A stretch of 64,000 nucleotides of DNA from Sipunculus nudus (taxonomy: Eukaryota > Annelida > Sipuncula > Golfingiida > Sipunculidae), in contig CM049306.1 in the NCBI GenBank assembly GCA_026874595.1, positions 83,604,142-83,668,141 on the forward strand, read 5' to 3'. Made by a program: the position numbers and the translations under genes. Below, one piece after another: positions 45,600-59,904 of this stretch. Within the stretch, counting starts at the first letter, position 1. Every line of letters starts with the position of its first letter. Under the pieces are notes generated by a model, which saw nothing but the letters and a program-made list of their open reading frames with translations, was not told where the DNA came from and made no database searches.

Positions 45600-48500
45600 T
45601 ACCTGATCAACCAATAATAAGAAGGCCTAACATTATGCCTAGGATGAGAAAGTCAAATGAGATGAAAAGGCCTAGTTTCTCCTGTGAAGGTTTATACCTA
45701 CATTAAAGTCCAAGGTGGCCTCATTTTTATGAGTTAGGTGCCAGTTATAAATACTTTGACCTTAGTTTCCATTATTAACAAATTTTTAGTTTAACATTGA
45801 AAGAAAGACACTGTAAGGTAACATTAATCTAAGTTTTTATTCTGATTACTTATAGTGTTTATGATCACCTTGGTGGCCAACCACATGTGTTAAACATATT
45901 AAAATCAAAAGGACTGGTACTGCAGAAATAAAAATAGCTTGTCAGCTGTGTGCCATGACCCATATTTCTATTGTTACTTTATACATCTATATCTGAACCT
46001 GTCTAACACATATCTAACTGACATGTGACAGTCAGCCTTCATGAAACCATTTTGTAATATCACCACTTCTGAGCATGTTGATTTCAATACACTCTAAAAT
46101 TAAGATTTAATTTTTATTTCAATATGCCAGGCAGTTGCCATTGAATTCATGACGAGTGGTAACATGAGCTAACATACTTCTTGGTTTTAACTGTTTATGT
46201 GTCTGCACCTGACACCAGTTTAAAGAAGCCATCCCACACTATGACGTCAATCATGAATCACCATAGCTAAGGGGACATGACACCCCTGGATAATATAAAA
46301 TGACATGTATAACCAAGTCATAACACATTAAAATGGCTGGGGAAGTTAGTTAGCAATATCCTTTAACACACAGGTTTTCTTTCACCATTTCATTTACAAT
46401 CAAACTTGCCTGTGATTTTAGTTTCTTATTTTCTGTATTAAAAAGAGTAACATAAACCTTAATTTTTCTTAGAAACATACCAAATATTTTCCCAAATGTT
46501 TTTATTTAACTGGTGGATAAGAAAAAATTGCATATTTAGTTTTTAAATAACTGCAGACTACAATGAATACAGACTTGCAAAATTACACTGCAATATGATC
46601 AATGAGAAGAGTTGTTCAACCTGAGCCATCTCTCGGGATTTTACTGGCTGGAAGTACCTCAGCAGAACATGTTATAGTTATACACAGCGAGTGGTTGCTT
46701 GACATTTTCCATAGACAGATATGACACTGCGCAAATTCAGGTTACCAATATGACCTTTACTAGGAACATCTCAACTTTAAAAAACTATTAAAGACTAATG
46801 GGCAAGGGAATTCAACCAATATATATGGTGCCAATTACCAGTGAATTTACTGCTTAGCACTTGGTAATTAGAGCGACTGCATATGACTGGATGTTTTCTT
46901 TATATTTACTTTTCCTTTTGGACATATAATGCTTAAAATGACAAAATAAGACTGTTTCTAGGAAATAAGTAAACTTCAGAACTATCAGTTCAGTATAAAT
47001 TAATGGTTTAATATAAATCATAAGAAGTTAATCATTTGATTTTAACAAATGCACAGATCAATCACATAAAAAAAGGTGGCAATTAATGCAGTTATTTTAC
47101 TATATACAGAATGCTGTATTTCATTTACTGTATCACTTGTTATTATAATGCTGCATCCACTTTACAAAGTGGAGCTGAGCTGACATATGGATGTGCACTG
47201 ATGTGCTAACCTCCAGAGGTTGAGGGCTGAGTTAGGGGCTGATAGGTGTGAGCTTTAGTCCTGCCTCCATATGTGTCAATAATGTTACCTGCATTGTTGT
47301 GGTGGCTTTGAGTTTTGGCCTGTGACACACTCTGCAAATTAACTGATGTTTAGGATGTGGCCATTGAATCAGTGACCTTGAATCAATTACTATTTTTTTA
47401 AGTTAGCAGACCACTGAACCCTTAACATTTGTGGGCTGCATCTGTGAACAGTTTGTTACTGAATTACATCAACTGATTGTGTGCATATTGGACAGTTTGT
47501 TTGAAATCCTTTAGTAATAGTTGTAGTATAAATTAGAGCTGATAGAGACATATTAGGCTGTCACATTCATATGATATCACATAACTGCACAAGGTCCACT
47601 TCCGTACACAAATATACTAGGACTGGTAAATGGTATTTAGGTCTGGTAAGTGGTATTGTGACAGTGATCCTATCATAAAGCATGTGCTTTAATTGTTTAA
47701 TTTTTTGCTAATGCTCTAGGGACAATTCATTTTTTCATACGTAATCAAGCTAGGCACTTCAGCAGCTAGGTTGCAGCACTAAATCTTTGTCTGGTCACAA
47801 CATGTTACCATAATTATATACATACTTCTAACACATTCTTAAGTAAAGAAAAAAATGGAAGGTCTTTAATTTTTTTTAATATCTACATGCACCTTGGATC
47901 ATTTATGTTCACATTTCTGGCTACTTTTGGGAAATAATAAGTATGAAAAATAATATGGATTTAAATATGATATTGTTCAGCACTGCATGGATAAGAAACA
48001 TTTACCAATGACTATTTTTCTGGATCTTTCTTCCAATTATTAAGGATATTCCTTTTTTCCATTCTCTTAGGCTTTTCAAAATTAAATAAATATGCTTCTT
48101 CCCTACTTTGTTTATATATTGCTTATCATTTATTTTTTGACTAGGCAGGCCACTTTAGCTATAGGTTTATTTACACTTTATATTTTGAACAAAAACTGGT
48201 GATTTAGCCACTAAGACAGTAAATGCTTATCAAATATGAAACATAACACCTCTAAATAATTCTTATCATATGGTTTCTTCATCCTCATTCAACAAACAGT
48301 TCAAACTGGGGAATGACACTTCATGAGGACATGACAAATCCCTCATTCAACATGTTTATAATATTAAAGTCCGTTGTAACAGTGTTCATACCCCATCAGT
48401 ATATCTGTACTAGTACAGGCCACAATGGACACCTATCAGGATAGAAATTAGGTTAACTTAGAATGATGCAGAAGAAAATGTGAACTGAGTCAAATGTTAC

Positions 48501-49825
48501 CTTGTACAGTATAAGATAAGGGTGAACCAGCAGCAACATCATTACCTCAGATGGTGGAACAAGTGAATCTAATTGATAAGTGTATGTGGCAGCCCTGGGT
48601 TAACAAGGGACCCCCACCACTAGCCTGCATGTGTTTTTAACACCCCATCTACTGCACTCCACAAATGATAATTGCCAATTTTCAGGGAGAGCAGGCATCG
48701 TCGAAGGCCACTTTACGACGGTGACAGAAGGTCCTGGGACTTTCTTTCAGTTGATTCAAGCAGAAAACCATCTTTGACAGGCTTTCTTGGTCCCGTTGCT
48801 ATGTCTTAGTCATTACAGATGCATGTTATTTTACTACTGCTCATGCAAGGGCATTACCTTATTGCATTTACTGCTTTTCTATAGAGATTTTGTCATATTT
48901 CTTATGAACATCTTAAAAACACCCAATTCACTTGAAACCACCATGAATCTTTCTACTTGCAAGCATCATAATACAGAAATATTTTTTACATGTTACATTA
49001 TATATCCACTTTCCTGTGTAACAAAACACATTAAGTTTTTGTGACCTACTAGAACAGATTTACTATGGCGAAGATTGTCAGCTCATAACTCAAATGCTGA
49101 AACATCTGGCCTCACATATAACAGCTTTCAGTTTCAAGGATATGGTAAAGTGTTTTTTAAGAGCTGATTATTGAAGTGAAAAGATAGGAATTACCAGGTC
49201 ACTTGCAATGTTATTTATTCATGTATGTGTTTAAGTAATTCAACACTTATAATTAGACAAAAGGGTGTGCTACCTTTACAGTGCCGATTGCAATAATGCA
49301 TAAAAACACTGAAAACAAGTAAGATTAATTTATTACATAAATTATGATATCAAGAAGCATGTTCTCAACTATTAGTAAGTAAATTGACACCAGTGCACTG
49401 GACCAGGAGTAATGTGGAAAATATAAAACATAATGGAGAAGGAGAATTTGTTAAAATAATGTTTGAAAAAAATATGCTGATTTTCAAGATAGCTGTGATG
49501 ATGTAAGGCATTTAGTATTTCAGTACATTTTGTATAAAATGGCATGTCCATTGGCCTTTGAGATCTCAGTATCAATTTTCTTGAAACTGGCTTAGATTTT
49601 TGTTCATAAATCAATTCAGTTAAGAACTTAGAATGGACATTATAAAATCTGCTGGTCAATTACAGCTGACAGGGGGAGAATATTGAATACACTTCTTCAA
49701 ATTAAATTATTTGTGTCCATAAAGAAAGCACCTACATATATTTCAGTTACACTATCATCCCATTATCAAAATTTCAAGCCTTACAATTTCATTTCTACCC
49801 TTGTCCTATTTCCTTTGACTGCACA
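45600..49825. other. AT-rich non-coding DNA
   Basis: Over 4 kb without a supported gene. Somewhat more complex sequence occurs at 47150-47450 and 48480-48780. Frames such as 48787-49044 and 49372-49659 (95 codons) have no domain. Confidence 0.5.
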
Positions 49826-49832
49826 TCTTTAA

Positions 49833-50868
49833 ACTAGAATATCAGCAGAAGCTGAAAAAAAGCCCTCAGCCAAAAGAACAGTGTTTAGAGGTGGTAACAG
49901 TAACAAGTACTAAATATCTGTTCTCACATGGATGTATATCCGTACATGTCTCAGTTATAAATTTAAAATGGAGAGGTATGTACCATGATTCATAACAATC
50001 CACCAAATGCTTCCAGAAAAATAAGCTTCTAAATTTTATTCTATTACAAGCTCTGTGACCTTGAAAAGTAGGTCAAGGCCACCCATCTTCGAACTTGACT
50101 GAGATTTTGTCGATATACATCTTCACCAAAGAAATAAAATTCCTATTGTGAATCCTTTTAGAGATATCCTGCTCACAAGGCCAAAGTTGAAAAATTTAAG
50201 AAAAATTCATTAAAAATCAGAAATTGTAGGTGGCGCCCCCAAACTTGTGCCTCAGTTACAGACTATCAGTCCCTATGATCATAGTAAGTATTGTGAAAAT
50301 CTACCTAATGGTTCCTGAGAAATAAGCTTCTAAATGTTTTTTCTATAATCAGCTCTAAAACGTAGAAAAATAGGTCAAGGTCACCCATCTTCGAACTTGA
50401 CCGAGATTTTGTCAATATACATCTTCACCAAAAAAATAAAATTCCTACATTGAATCCTTTTAGAGTTATCCCGCCCACAAGCCCAAAGTTGAAAAATCCG
50501 ATAAAAATTCATTAAAAATCAGAAATAGTAGGTGGTGCCACTAAACTTGTGTAGCAGGTACAGACTATCAGTCCCAATAATCATAGTAAGTTTTGTGAAA
50601 ATCCACCAAATGGTTCCTGAGTAATAAGCATCTAAGTGTTTTTCTATAATCAGCTCTAAAATGTAGTAGAAATATAGGTCAAGGTCACCCATCTTCAAAC
50701 TTGACCGAGATTTTGTTGATATACATCTTTACCGAGGAAATAAAATTCTGACGGTGAATCCTTTTCAAGATATCCCGCTCACAAGGTAAAAGTTAACGGA
50801 CGCCAGACAGACGGACGGACGGACGGACAGCTTGGGTGACGACAATAGCCCACCAGCCTAAGGGCTAA
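49833..50868 (+). mobile_element. Family C element copy 3, complete
   Basis: Near-identical to 44568-45593 over its full length, including the 5' segment (AGAATATCAGCAGAAGCTGA, GCCCTCAGCCAAA) and core. The GACG microsatellite is longer (GACGGACGGACGGACGG). The terminal hairpin is shortened to AGCCCACCAGCC-TAA-GGGCT, so the last outer arm (GAGGGCT) is lost. The high similarity to copy 2 implies recent spread. Palindrome boxes here read GGTGGCGCCCCC and GGTGGTGCCACT. Confidence 0.85.
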
Positions 50869-50874
50869 AAAACC

Positions 50875-51660
50875 ATTTTGTCCAGGAATGACTATTCCCT
50901 TCTTTCCTATGAAACATTCTGGCAAGGACCTCACTCTCATTCTCATAAAACCTAATGTAACCATGTCTCTCTTCAGAAAGCCAACCATTGCTCTAGAAAT
51001 CTTTTTCACTGGACCTTTCATTTCTCATCTCAAGATGATTCAATTATCTATACCTTAAATTTATTTTTTTGAGCAAATATATTTTAAGGAGAGTACTCTT
51101 TTTTAACTCAAGAAATTTTTGTTTAGTACTACTCTTCTTCTCTCAAGTTAACTTTGTTCAGGAACCTCATTCCTTGATCTTCTCTCATTGACCTTTTGAC
51201 CTGAATATTCTCCTTTTTGTTTGCAGACAAGCTTTTCTCAAGAAATCCTTTGTCCATGGCCTTGGCCTTCTGCTTTCATTAAGGTCCAGAATTGTCATCT
51301 TTTCTCTAAAGGAACCTTAAAATATGTATCACTCTCTTTGAAAAAATATCTTTCCAGGATCTTTCTTTCTTCTCAAAAGACAGCCTTTGTCTAACATTCC
51401 TTCCTTAAAACCTTCTCTTAAAATGTTTGTTCAAGACCTCTCCCTTCTATTCTAAAGAAATCATATGTTGTGGCCTTCTCTCTTGTGGCAGCCCATCTTA
51501 TCTGAAGAAACAAACAGTTCAGGACCTCTTTCTTCATCTGGAACATGTCCTGAGGCAACCCATCTAAAAACAATTTTTCCCCAGAAGTTATCAGTCCATT
51601 TCATCTCAAATAAGGACTTCTGTCAATCATTCTGTATCCTTTCCATTCACTAACTGCAGC
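50875..51660. repeat. Degenerate pyrimidine-rich tandem repeat (~40-45 bp)
   Basis: The strand is strongly C/T-biased, and the phrase GGACCTCTTTCTTCTC plus AAGAAACCAAC-like spacer recurs loosely (for example near 51020, 51165, 51235, 51360, 51435 and 51510). Unit length varies and identity is low, so this is an old minisatellite. Frames in it are not convincing. Confidence 0.5.
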
Positions 51661-51664
51661 CTGA

Positions 51665-53480
51665 ACACTGGAAGAGAACCCATGCTTAACTCAATGATAA
51701 CTTTCTTGTTGAGTTGGACCTTTCTTTTCCATTCATCCATTTTTTCATTACCAGGCAATCTTCCCATAATCTCCTTATGGTCCAAATGTGGTAGCATTAT
51801 CTCATTATCTTAGTTTAATTATCTAAAGAAGACACTTGTTCTATTATTTGTTGCTTACATAAAGCTTAAAACTCAACAAATCCTTCCCCCTCAGCCATAA
51901 CAGGTATCATTTAACAGAAGTATCAAGAAATAATCTTCAGCGGTATATGCCACTGAGGCATCCAGCCTGATCATTACGACAACTAAATAGAATTAACCTA
52001 TCCAGGAGGTTAAAATGTTCTTCCCTACGAGTTAGTCAAAAGAAACAAGCAGAACTGATGATAATGGTGGTTCAAGGGGATAGAGCAAGCAGTCTGCTTA
52101 TGACAGGCTGGTAAAGTTTGCAAAATCAATAAATAAGGCCGTGGGCTGGTGTCTGTTTCTGAGGACGGATACTGTTCACCTTGTATTAAATTGTCCACAG
52201 ACAAATGTGTCTATTGCCAATCCAGTGTCCCTTGTTTCCACTAAATAAATCTTGACAATGTAGACCATAGGCCACTAATACCAGTCAGAATGTCCAATTT
52301 ATCCTCAGGCCTAGCATTCTCCAACCTGGTATCACACTAACTGTTTCCTCCAGATCATCCAATGGGGCCATCTGTGATATATTGTGGGTGATGAAATTGG
52401 GCCATATTACAAGTTGGGCAAACACACTAAGTATGAAGTAAGTTGTTCCAACAGCAAAATCCAATTGTTTGGTTTAAAAATAGCCCCTGTTTGGCTATAT
52501 GGCTGACCAGAGAAGGCCATTTTATAATTACGTCTGAATACTTGAGTGTCAAGCCTTGGATTTAAAGACAATTCTGAAGGGAACGCTTCATTTCCCTTAG
52601 GATTACAGACAGTATGAGAGCTCTACGTAAAATGAAACCAATCTGAAGGGAGTTTAAAATTTCAAATTAGCAGGGAGACAGATATACAGATACACCCTCC
52701 AGGCATGACAAGATATTGCTGCTAATATAAATCTTGTTCAGTGACAGGTAGCAAGACATTTATACTCAGGATAAGCTAAACCAGGCACTGGTATGAACAT
52801 ATACTTATATAATCAGGATGTAATATCAGAGAAATCTATTTATAAACTAATATATCAGTAATATTGACAACAATGTACTTTAGTAATATGTATTACATTG
52901 ATTACACAATGTAGATATAAAGCCAACAAAACCAAGGGCTTCAAAAGACAGATTTATCTAAACGTTTTCAATTACTTTCCCCACTGAGGTGAAAGCATAC
53001 ATATTATCTGAATAAGAACAAAAATACTCAGAAAAGCAATATTATATTAACTTCATTTCTTCAATATGTTAAGAATATATCATGAACAATCTATTCTGTT
53101 AACACTGGTTAACATTGTTTAAGGGTAGGTTAGGGGGAACAGATGGAGAGAGAGTTGGTGGGGGGTCAGTTGTATGAAGGTAGTTAATATATATGCATCT
53201 CCTACTGACTTGAGGACACTGTATGTCACTGGCTTCTTGCTACAAGCATTTTTAGTACTTTGTCATCTTTGTTCCTGTAACTGCAAGCATGTTAATAATT
53301 GAGCCCATATTGCTATGTATTATACTCTAGTGATTCACTGAACACTTAAAAGTAATTACTATATCTTATTATACTTGTCACTTTTGTTCTCAGCAATAAA
53401 TTTCATCAGTAAGCACAAAGGCATGTAAATATATGGAAAGTCATAAATGCAGAAAGTCATTCACCGATACAGAGTGTTAA
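51665..53480. other. AT-rich non-coding DNA
   Basis: No supported gene. The 51900-52650 part is moderately complex. Confidence 0.5.
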
Positions 53481-53484
53481 TAAA

Positions 53485-53960
53485 GGCTATGAAGTCATGT
53501 CATATTTAGGCTGGTCATCAACTTTAGGGGAGGGCAAGGTCATAGAGCACCATTGAACAATCTGTGGGATCAACGGTAAAAGCCAGAGGCATTAAACATA
53601 GAGAAATAGCATCATTTTGTATCGGTAAGAATCTCTCAATCATCATGAGGTAGGCTTGTCCTCAATCTACTTTCCTGAGCTGCGTCACTATCCAAGGTCA
53701 TCTGAAAGGGAGCTGATGAGAGGGCTTTATCCCTTTATATTGGACACAATTGAACACATGGCAGGGCCATAATTAGTGGTCATCATGGCTCCTTGGCCTG
53801 ATGGAAGCTGCCTTCCTGCTAAATGACCATTCACTGAGGCAGCCAGTTAGTATAATCTGATACCAGTTGTGTGTCTGACTGAAGCAAATGAGAAATGCAA
53901 CAGTATTGGTCTTGTTGATAGCTCACCCTATTTGTGTGCTCAGATGAATGTGGAACTTAT
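53485..53960. other. GC-richer complex non-coding block
   Basis: A compositional island with homeodomain-like TAATTA (about 53771) and GATA-type motifs, no tandem structure and no open frame. A candidate regulatory segment by composition only. Confidence 0.28.
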
Positions 53961-53964
53961 TGCC

Positions 53965-56635
53965 TGGTTTATATCTATGATTTGCAAACAACTGTTCCAA
54001 ATTTTACCCAGAACTTGCATATACATGATGTAACCTTCACCCGAATGTGTCCTACTTACAAGGCTAATTCTAGATTTTTTGTGCTTTACAAATCTTATTT
54101 CATTTTCATCTAGAGTAAGGTAATATTCTCAAAAACAGAAGAAATCTCTTGTTTTTCTGTCATTATAAATGAGTTCAGAAAAACAAAGCTTCACTTTCAT
54201 ATTTGTCTTACACTGTAAGAATTTAAATATATTCTGTGCAATCAACTGATTTTTTAAAATACTGTCACTAAAATTTAATATTTAATAATTATTTTCCAGT
54301 CTCCCTAAATAATTATGTAACTGTTAGGTAAGCAAATTTAGTATACAACATATAATCAGCTGATTTTGATTCACAAATTAATTTACCAGACACTAATTAT
54401 TTAATAGCTAAAATGGGTAAATACACTGTCAGATAAAACTTTACATAATCATAGTAAGGGGCATATAGCACTCCTCTGCTCACAGGAAGCACATTAAGTG
54501 CTGGCAGGTTCACAACAGATAGTCCTTAAAGACCCTCAAGTGACATGACAGACTGAGGACAGCCTGTGTCCCTGTTATATATCATCTCCAGACAATAACA
54601 GGTCTGGCTTATTTTCTAATCTGGTGTGCTTTCTGGCACTCGCTCCTTTCATAAGTAAGATTAATATATCACAGAAATATGCATATATCCAACCAGAGAA
54701 AAACCTTCATGCCAGCTCACATCAACAAACACAGGAAAGTAAATGGATAAAAAACCACAAATGGAATTGATGGAGTTTATACAGTAATTGAGACAGGTAA
54801 CTATACAGTAATTGAGCCAGGTAACCAAACTGCAAATAACCAGAAACAGATCCCTGCAAGTAATGTTCATATGTTGGAGTGGAATGATAGGAGTTACAAC
54901 ATCTCTGTATATACATACATGATATGAAACTTAATTCAACAGTTCTTACAGGATAAAAAGTTCATACACAATTACTGAATATTTATAAATGGACAGACAA
55001 ACTGGTAGACAAACTAAGCTGATCATTTTATCTCCAACTCTGCTGAGGCAGGAAAATAATATATGATGTTTTGATTAGATAGTAACTTTTTTAAAATATC
55101 AAATTGTTTTAAAAATAATTTTTTTATAAACTGAAAACATTTGCAATGGGTTATTTCCACAGTGCTTATAGGAAAAAAGTTCATAATTAATGAATATATA
55201 TTTACTGATAAACAGAGAGATGATGGACTGACAGAGCTGTTTATTTTATGTCCCTTTCTCCTGAGGAAAGAATATGTTTCAATTAGACCTTAATATTTTT
55301 TTCTTTTTTAATTTACTAAATTTTTTACATTTGCAATAAAACTTATGAGCCCCCATTGCACCTGGCAAGGACTAAGTGGCAGGGGAGGGGGAAACGGTGG
55401 GAATTACTACCCCTCTGCATATACCTACAGGACAAACAAAGCCAAGCATTACTTCCCATTCAGCTGAGGCAGGAAAATAAGTTTATAATTTTTATACATG
55501 CATGTCCAATAAAACATATATATGAATATAAAAGGTGATTCACAACTCTAAATTGCATCATCATATATCCTTAATTTTGTCAGATAACACCAAATAATGC
55601 ATACAAGTGGATTTATTTTTTACCACAAAAATATATCTTTAAAATTAACAAAACAATAAATATCTGGAAATAATTGATTCAGAATTCCTAATTCTAAACT
55701 GCACCTTTATTTATTTATTATTTGGCTCATACGTTATCAAATTATGCAAACTGAAGGGTTTAATTATATATTAATTATTTAATTTTCTTATTTAAAAGAA
55801 AATTCATATATTACCACAACATCACTGACATCATCTGGATTACTCCCTGAATTACTATTTCAAGAAAAGTTTTGTACACAGAAGTGGAAATAGCTTTACA
55901 ATAAAGGAAATAGAGATCAAACAATAATTATTATTATTGCAAAACACTGGGGGGGGGGAGGGTGGAGCTGACATGGGAATAACTGTACACCTGTTACATG
56001 GGAATAACTATACACCTGTTACAGCATTGTAAGTGACCCATTGCAAATCAGGTACCCATCTAGCTGGCATAGCTGACCTCCAGTGACTAGAAGTGGGCTG
56101 TCTGGATCATGACAATGCTAGTGAATACAATAAGAGCCTTAAAAAATTTAATAATCTAATAACTTTTTTTTGCTTTTATTTTTCAAATTTAAGATTTTAA
56201 CAGATTGCCTCCTTATGTGTACATGCTGTGAAAATTAAATCAACAGTTATACAAGAAAAAAAGTGCAATGGTCAAAGTTGGGCAAAATTTAATGTACTAA
56301 TTTTATGTTTATGCTAATAAATTAAAAAAATTACAAAATTCAGATCTAATTTTGGGTAAACAATAAAATCTTGATTTAATAATGTTATATCCCTGATAAA
56401 AAGGTCTCTAGCTTCAACAATTATAATGTTAATTGAGTAATTATCATTTCTGATTTTTTACAAAGTGCATTTTATTTGGACTAATATACATTAAATAACA
56501 CTGCTGGACTAAATTTCTGGCATGTATGAGGAATTATACAGTGGAATATTTGTGGTAAATATGAAGAAAAATAGACAGTGGTTTTGATATTAATCAGTCC
56601 TGAAGTGTGATAATAGGTTTTTAATATAATATGGA
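53965..56635. other. AT-rich non-coding DNA
   Basis: Contains short locally repeated phrases (for example TACAGTAATTGAG at about 54780 and 54804) and a G10 tract at 55949-55958. No gene supported. Confidence 0.5.
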
Positions 56636-56639
56636 AGTT

Positions 56640-56855
56640 CCTCTTGAAGGAACTAAGTCCCAATGACCCAATTTTCAGTTTGGTAGGAGATTTTGGGGAC
56701 ATCGAACAGTATGCCAAATTTCAGATAATGCAGGTCCAATGGTTTCAAAATGAGCAAGATTAATGGACTGAAAAACCGCAAGGTGGACAGCATGATAGAC
56801 AGCAAACAAGGACCATCGCTATGTTTCAGTTGACTTATAGTAAGCCGAGATAAAA
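56640..56855 (+). mobile_element. Family A relative, right-end fragment
   Basis: Ends with GGACCATCGCTATGTTTCAG then TTGACTTATAGTAAGCCGAG, equivalent to the A terminal hairpin region. It is preceded by GGTGGACAGCATGATAGACAG and by a monomer-like block with GGAGATTTTGGGGACATCG and GCAGGTCCAATGGTT. Strongly diverged, so old. Confidence 0.55.
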
Positions 56856-56859
56856 ATCT

Positions 56860-58280
56860 ATGCTTTACTATGATGTCAACACAGAAAACGATTTTACCGC
56901 ACCAATAGTCCAGAACATAAAAACAAAACTTTACAGCATCTGATGAACATCCAAGCACTCAAAAACATGAGTTAAACAGACCCATAAAAAAGAGTCCCAG
57001 TATGCTGTCCATCTATACCAATTAACAGTCAAAGTGGGAAATCACTCATGTCAAACAGCACCTGTGGCACACACAACAACTTCTCATCACACTCCTGACA
57101 TATTATTTATTTACTCCACTTCATGCTATACTAACACTGTAACTCTAGCTCATGTTCAAGCATATTTACTTGGATCAAGTTTTATCCATCAAACTAAAAT
57201 TGTAAATATTACAATAAACATTATTTATGGCAAAAATACAATTATTATTTTCTTAAATTAATTTATAATGAATGTTACATGTTTTCAACTGTCAGAGTGG
57301 GTTGAGAGTTTCTGAAATTGCTTATGTACAAAAGTTTTATCTTCAGACTGCATCAAGACATAAAGTGATTCTGAGAACCCCAAATGTTTTATGACATGCA
57401 GGGCAAAGCAAACTCTTTTGACATAAGACAAGTTTATGATCAGAGCAATGAAACATACACCTGATATTAGAGCAATGAAGAGATTAATAATTGTGAGACC
57501 AGCCATAAATGTTACTCCATGGTATTTTCTGGGGTTATTAGATATTAACATATTTCATGATTTACTAATTCTGTTAAAATTCTTAAGAGATATATAAAAC
57601 ACTGACATACCTTATAAAGCTTCTCTTCTAAAACTGTTAGAACATATAATCAGAACTCACTCACTGCATGTTTGTGTGTTTTAACTCAATTGACAGACAT
57701 ATGGTTTTATATTTTCAGAATTACAGTATAAACTGCAACAGATGTATGTGATGTATCTATAACTTCATTACATACATGTAATGAGATCTTTTCATCTAAA
57801 AGCAACACCTTGTCAAATACATTGTAACCAGACTATATCTGCCAAAGGGACTTGGTATAGTAGATCAATCACAAGCAGAAAACAATCAATGTAATGTCAG
57901 CACTGGTTGACAGCTGTGTTACATATCAAACATCTGCTGTAGGGACACAAAATATTATTAGTCTATATATACAAATATTACTGAAAAGGGTTGCCTGATT
58001 TCACTTCCAAATTTGTCAAACTTTGCATTTTATATTATAACTGGTTGTGATAAATTTGTTTGGCAAATAAAGAAAATATGTCCTGATTTTGGCCGAATCA
58101 CATGGTTAAAAGGAATTTCCAAAAATCCTATAATTCTCATTCATATTTAACATGGTTTCAGTTTAAGACACAGGATCACTAACCAAAAGGCAAAAAATCC
58201 ATGAAGTAGTTGTGCTTGTCATGTACATGAAGTCAGCATTTATATTTTTTTATTTCAAATTATTGTTCTCAGGATATGCT
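56860..58280. other. AT-rich non-coding DNA
   Basis: No gene supported. Short frames (57034-57261, 57285-57551) are featureless. Confidence 0.5.
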
Positions 58281-58282
58281 TA

Positions 58283-58520
58283 TCCTGGACAGCTGAGTGG
58301 TAAAACACTTGGTTCTCTCCGCTGGCCACCCAGGTTCGATCCCTGGCATGGATATGAGAGTGGGTTGTAGTTGCCCGTACAAGACCGGTGGTTTTCTCCG
58401 GGTACTCCGGTTTCCTCCACCCTTGCAGACTACCCTAACGCCATCACTGGAGCCATGGAGGGTGCCTCGATTAGTTATAATAACTATTTGTACAATCCAT
58501 GTAAAATAAATAAGTTTATT
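58283..58520 (+). mobile_element. tRNA-derived SINE
   Basis: The tRNA-related head has an A-box region GGACAGCTGAGTGGTAAAAC and B box GGTTCGATCCC (58333-58343), at tRNA spacing. It is followed by a conserved-looking central part with GGTTTTCTCCGGGTACTCCG at about 58390, then a unique tail that ends in AT-rich AAAATAAATAAG. This head, central domain and tail layout is that of SINEs transcribed by RNA polymerase III. The central part resembles the shared cores of multi-phylum SINE superfamilies in marine animals, but which one I cannot say. The frames on both strands here are shadows. Confidence 0.78.
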
Positions 58521-58524
58521 GTTT

Positions 58525-59185
58525 ATATGATGCTTGGCCAAGTTGAAGAGAACTGGCTGACATATATGAGTCAAATAATGAACCTCTGCTTATATATATG
58601 TGAGTTTGGCAAAATTTGGACATGAAGAGATGGTATATTCTGGCTGTATGCCAATTCCACTATCGGGCAACCCTGTTACTGCAGGCCTCAATATGATCAT
58701 TGTAAATGTGTATATTACAGAGATTATCTACACTTCTAAAGGGCATTATATTTTCAATGGCAGAAATATTGATCTACCGAGTGCAGTGAACCCAAAAGAT
58801 TAAACCTGTGGCAGTTAAGACAGAGACCAAAGACTGAGTTACTACTGCAAGTTTTAAACAGACAAATCCCTGAAGCATATCTGGTGCTTTCACAAAGACC
58901 TGTGACTGCCTGCATGTCAATTTGACAGTGAAGTTAATAGTCCCTTGTAAACTCTACATATGCCATAAGAACTGTTCATACACAATCCAGAATATCCCAA
59001 TCCTAACAGGCAAGAACAGAGGTTCTTCTTGTATCCCAGTGGTTTCTTGTGTTAAGAAGCAGGTCTTTCATCCTGACCTCGCGTCTTCTGCTTAACATTG
59101 CTCATGATCCAGAAACCTAAGGTCATATTGTACTTCAAAGGGGATGACTGGCCTGAACACTATGTGGTTCACAGGCTGTCAGTTG
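58525..59185. other. Non-coding DNA
   Basis: A 67-codon frame at 58600-58803 has no recognisable feature. No repeat seen. Confidence 0.45.
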
Positions 59186-59189
59186 GGTA

Positions 59190-59900
59190 AAGAGATGATC
59201 TACAGTGAGATAACCTCAGGAGATAATCTAAGAATGAGTTAACTTAATGAGATAATAAGCAGAGTGACAGATAACCCTAAAAGGATTTTCTAGAGAGAAA
59301 GGTAAAATGAGGAAATGATCAACAGAAGATATAATTTAATATGTATAATCCACAGAATAGATAAACTGATTTTAAAATGCACATGCAGAAATTAATAATC
59401 TTGGATGATCACCACACAGGTATCTCATAAAGATATACAGCCCACAAAAAATTACAAGAAAGATAACACACAAAGTGGATCTAATCTAAAGTGAGAGATA
59501 CGTCAAGAAGACATATTACCTATTATAAGATTTCCATAGAGAAATTTTTCTAATGAAGTTAAGAATCATTTAGAATGATAACTTATGGAGATAATCTATA
59601 GACCTGGAACATATATATCTGGAGCACATAACCTAAGAAGTCAATCCTAATTAAAGGTGGTATCTATTACAGGCAATGATGAAAACCTAAACACGGTATG
59701 AATCAGATATTTTTCAAAAAGGTAATTATATAACTGGGAGAATCAAGAGACAAAGAAGGAGCATCAGTTCACAAGAGGACATTATCCAAACTGAAATACA
59801 CAACCTGAAGAGATATTCTCTTTAAAGAATGAGAAAATATAGCTGGGGAGATAACCTTAAAAAGACAACTGGGAGATTTATTTTCTTTAAAGAGTTAATC
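59190..59900. repeat. Degenerate purine-rich repeat with GAGATAA motif
   Basis: GAGATAATCTA/GAGATAACCT-type phrases recur irregularly, about every 20-45 bp and most densely at 59190-59280. The strand is strongly A/G-biased. This appears to be an old, decayed minisatellite. Confidence 0.5.
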
Positions 59901-59904
59901 TGAG

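Noticed and set aside
58283-58360. Functional tRNA gene
   Set aside because: A and B boxes are present, but the acceptor stem does not close and the sequence continues into a SINE-type central domain.
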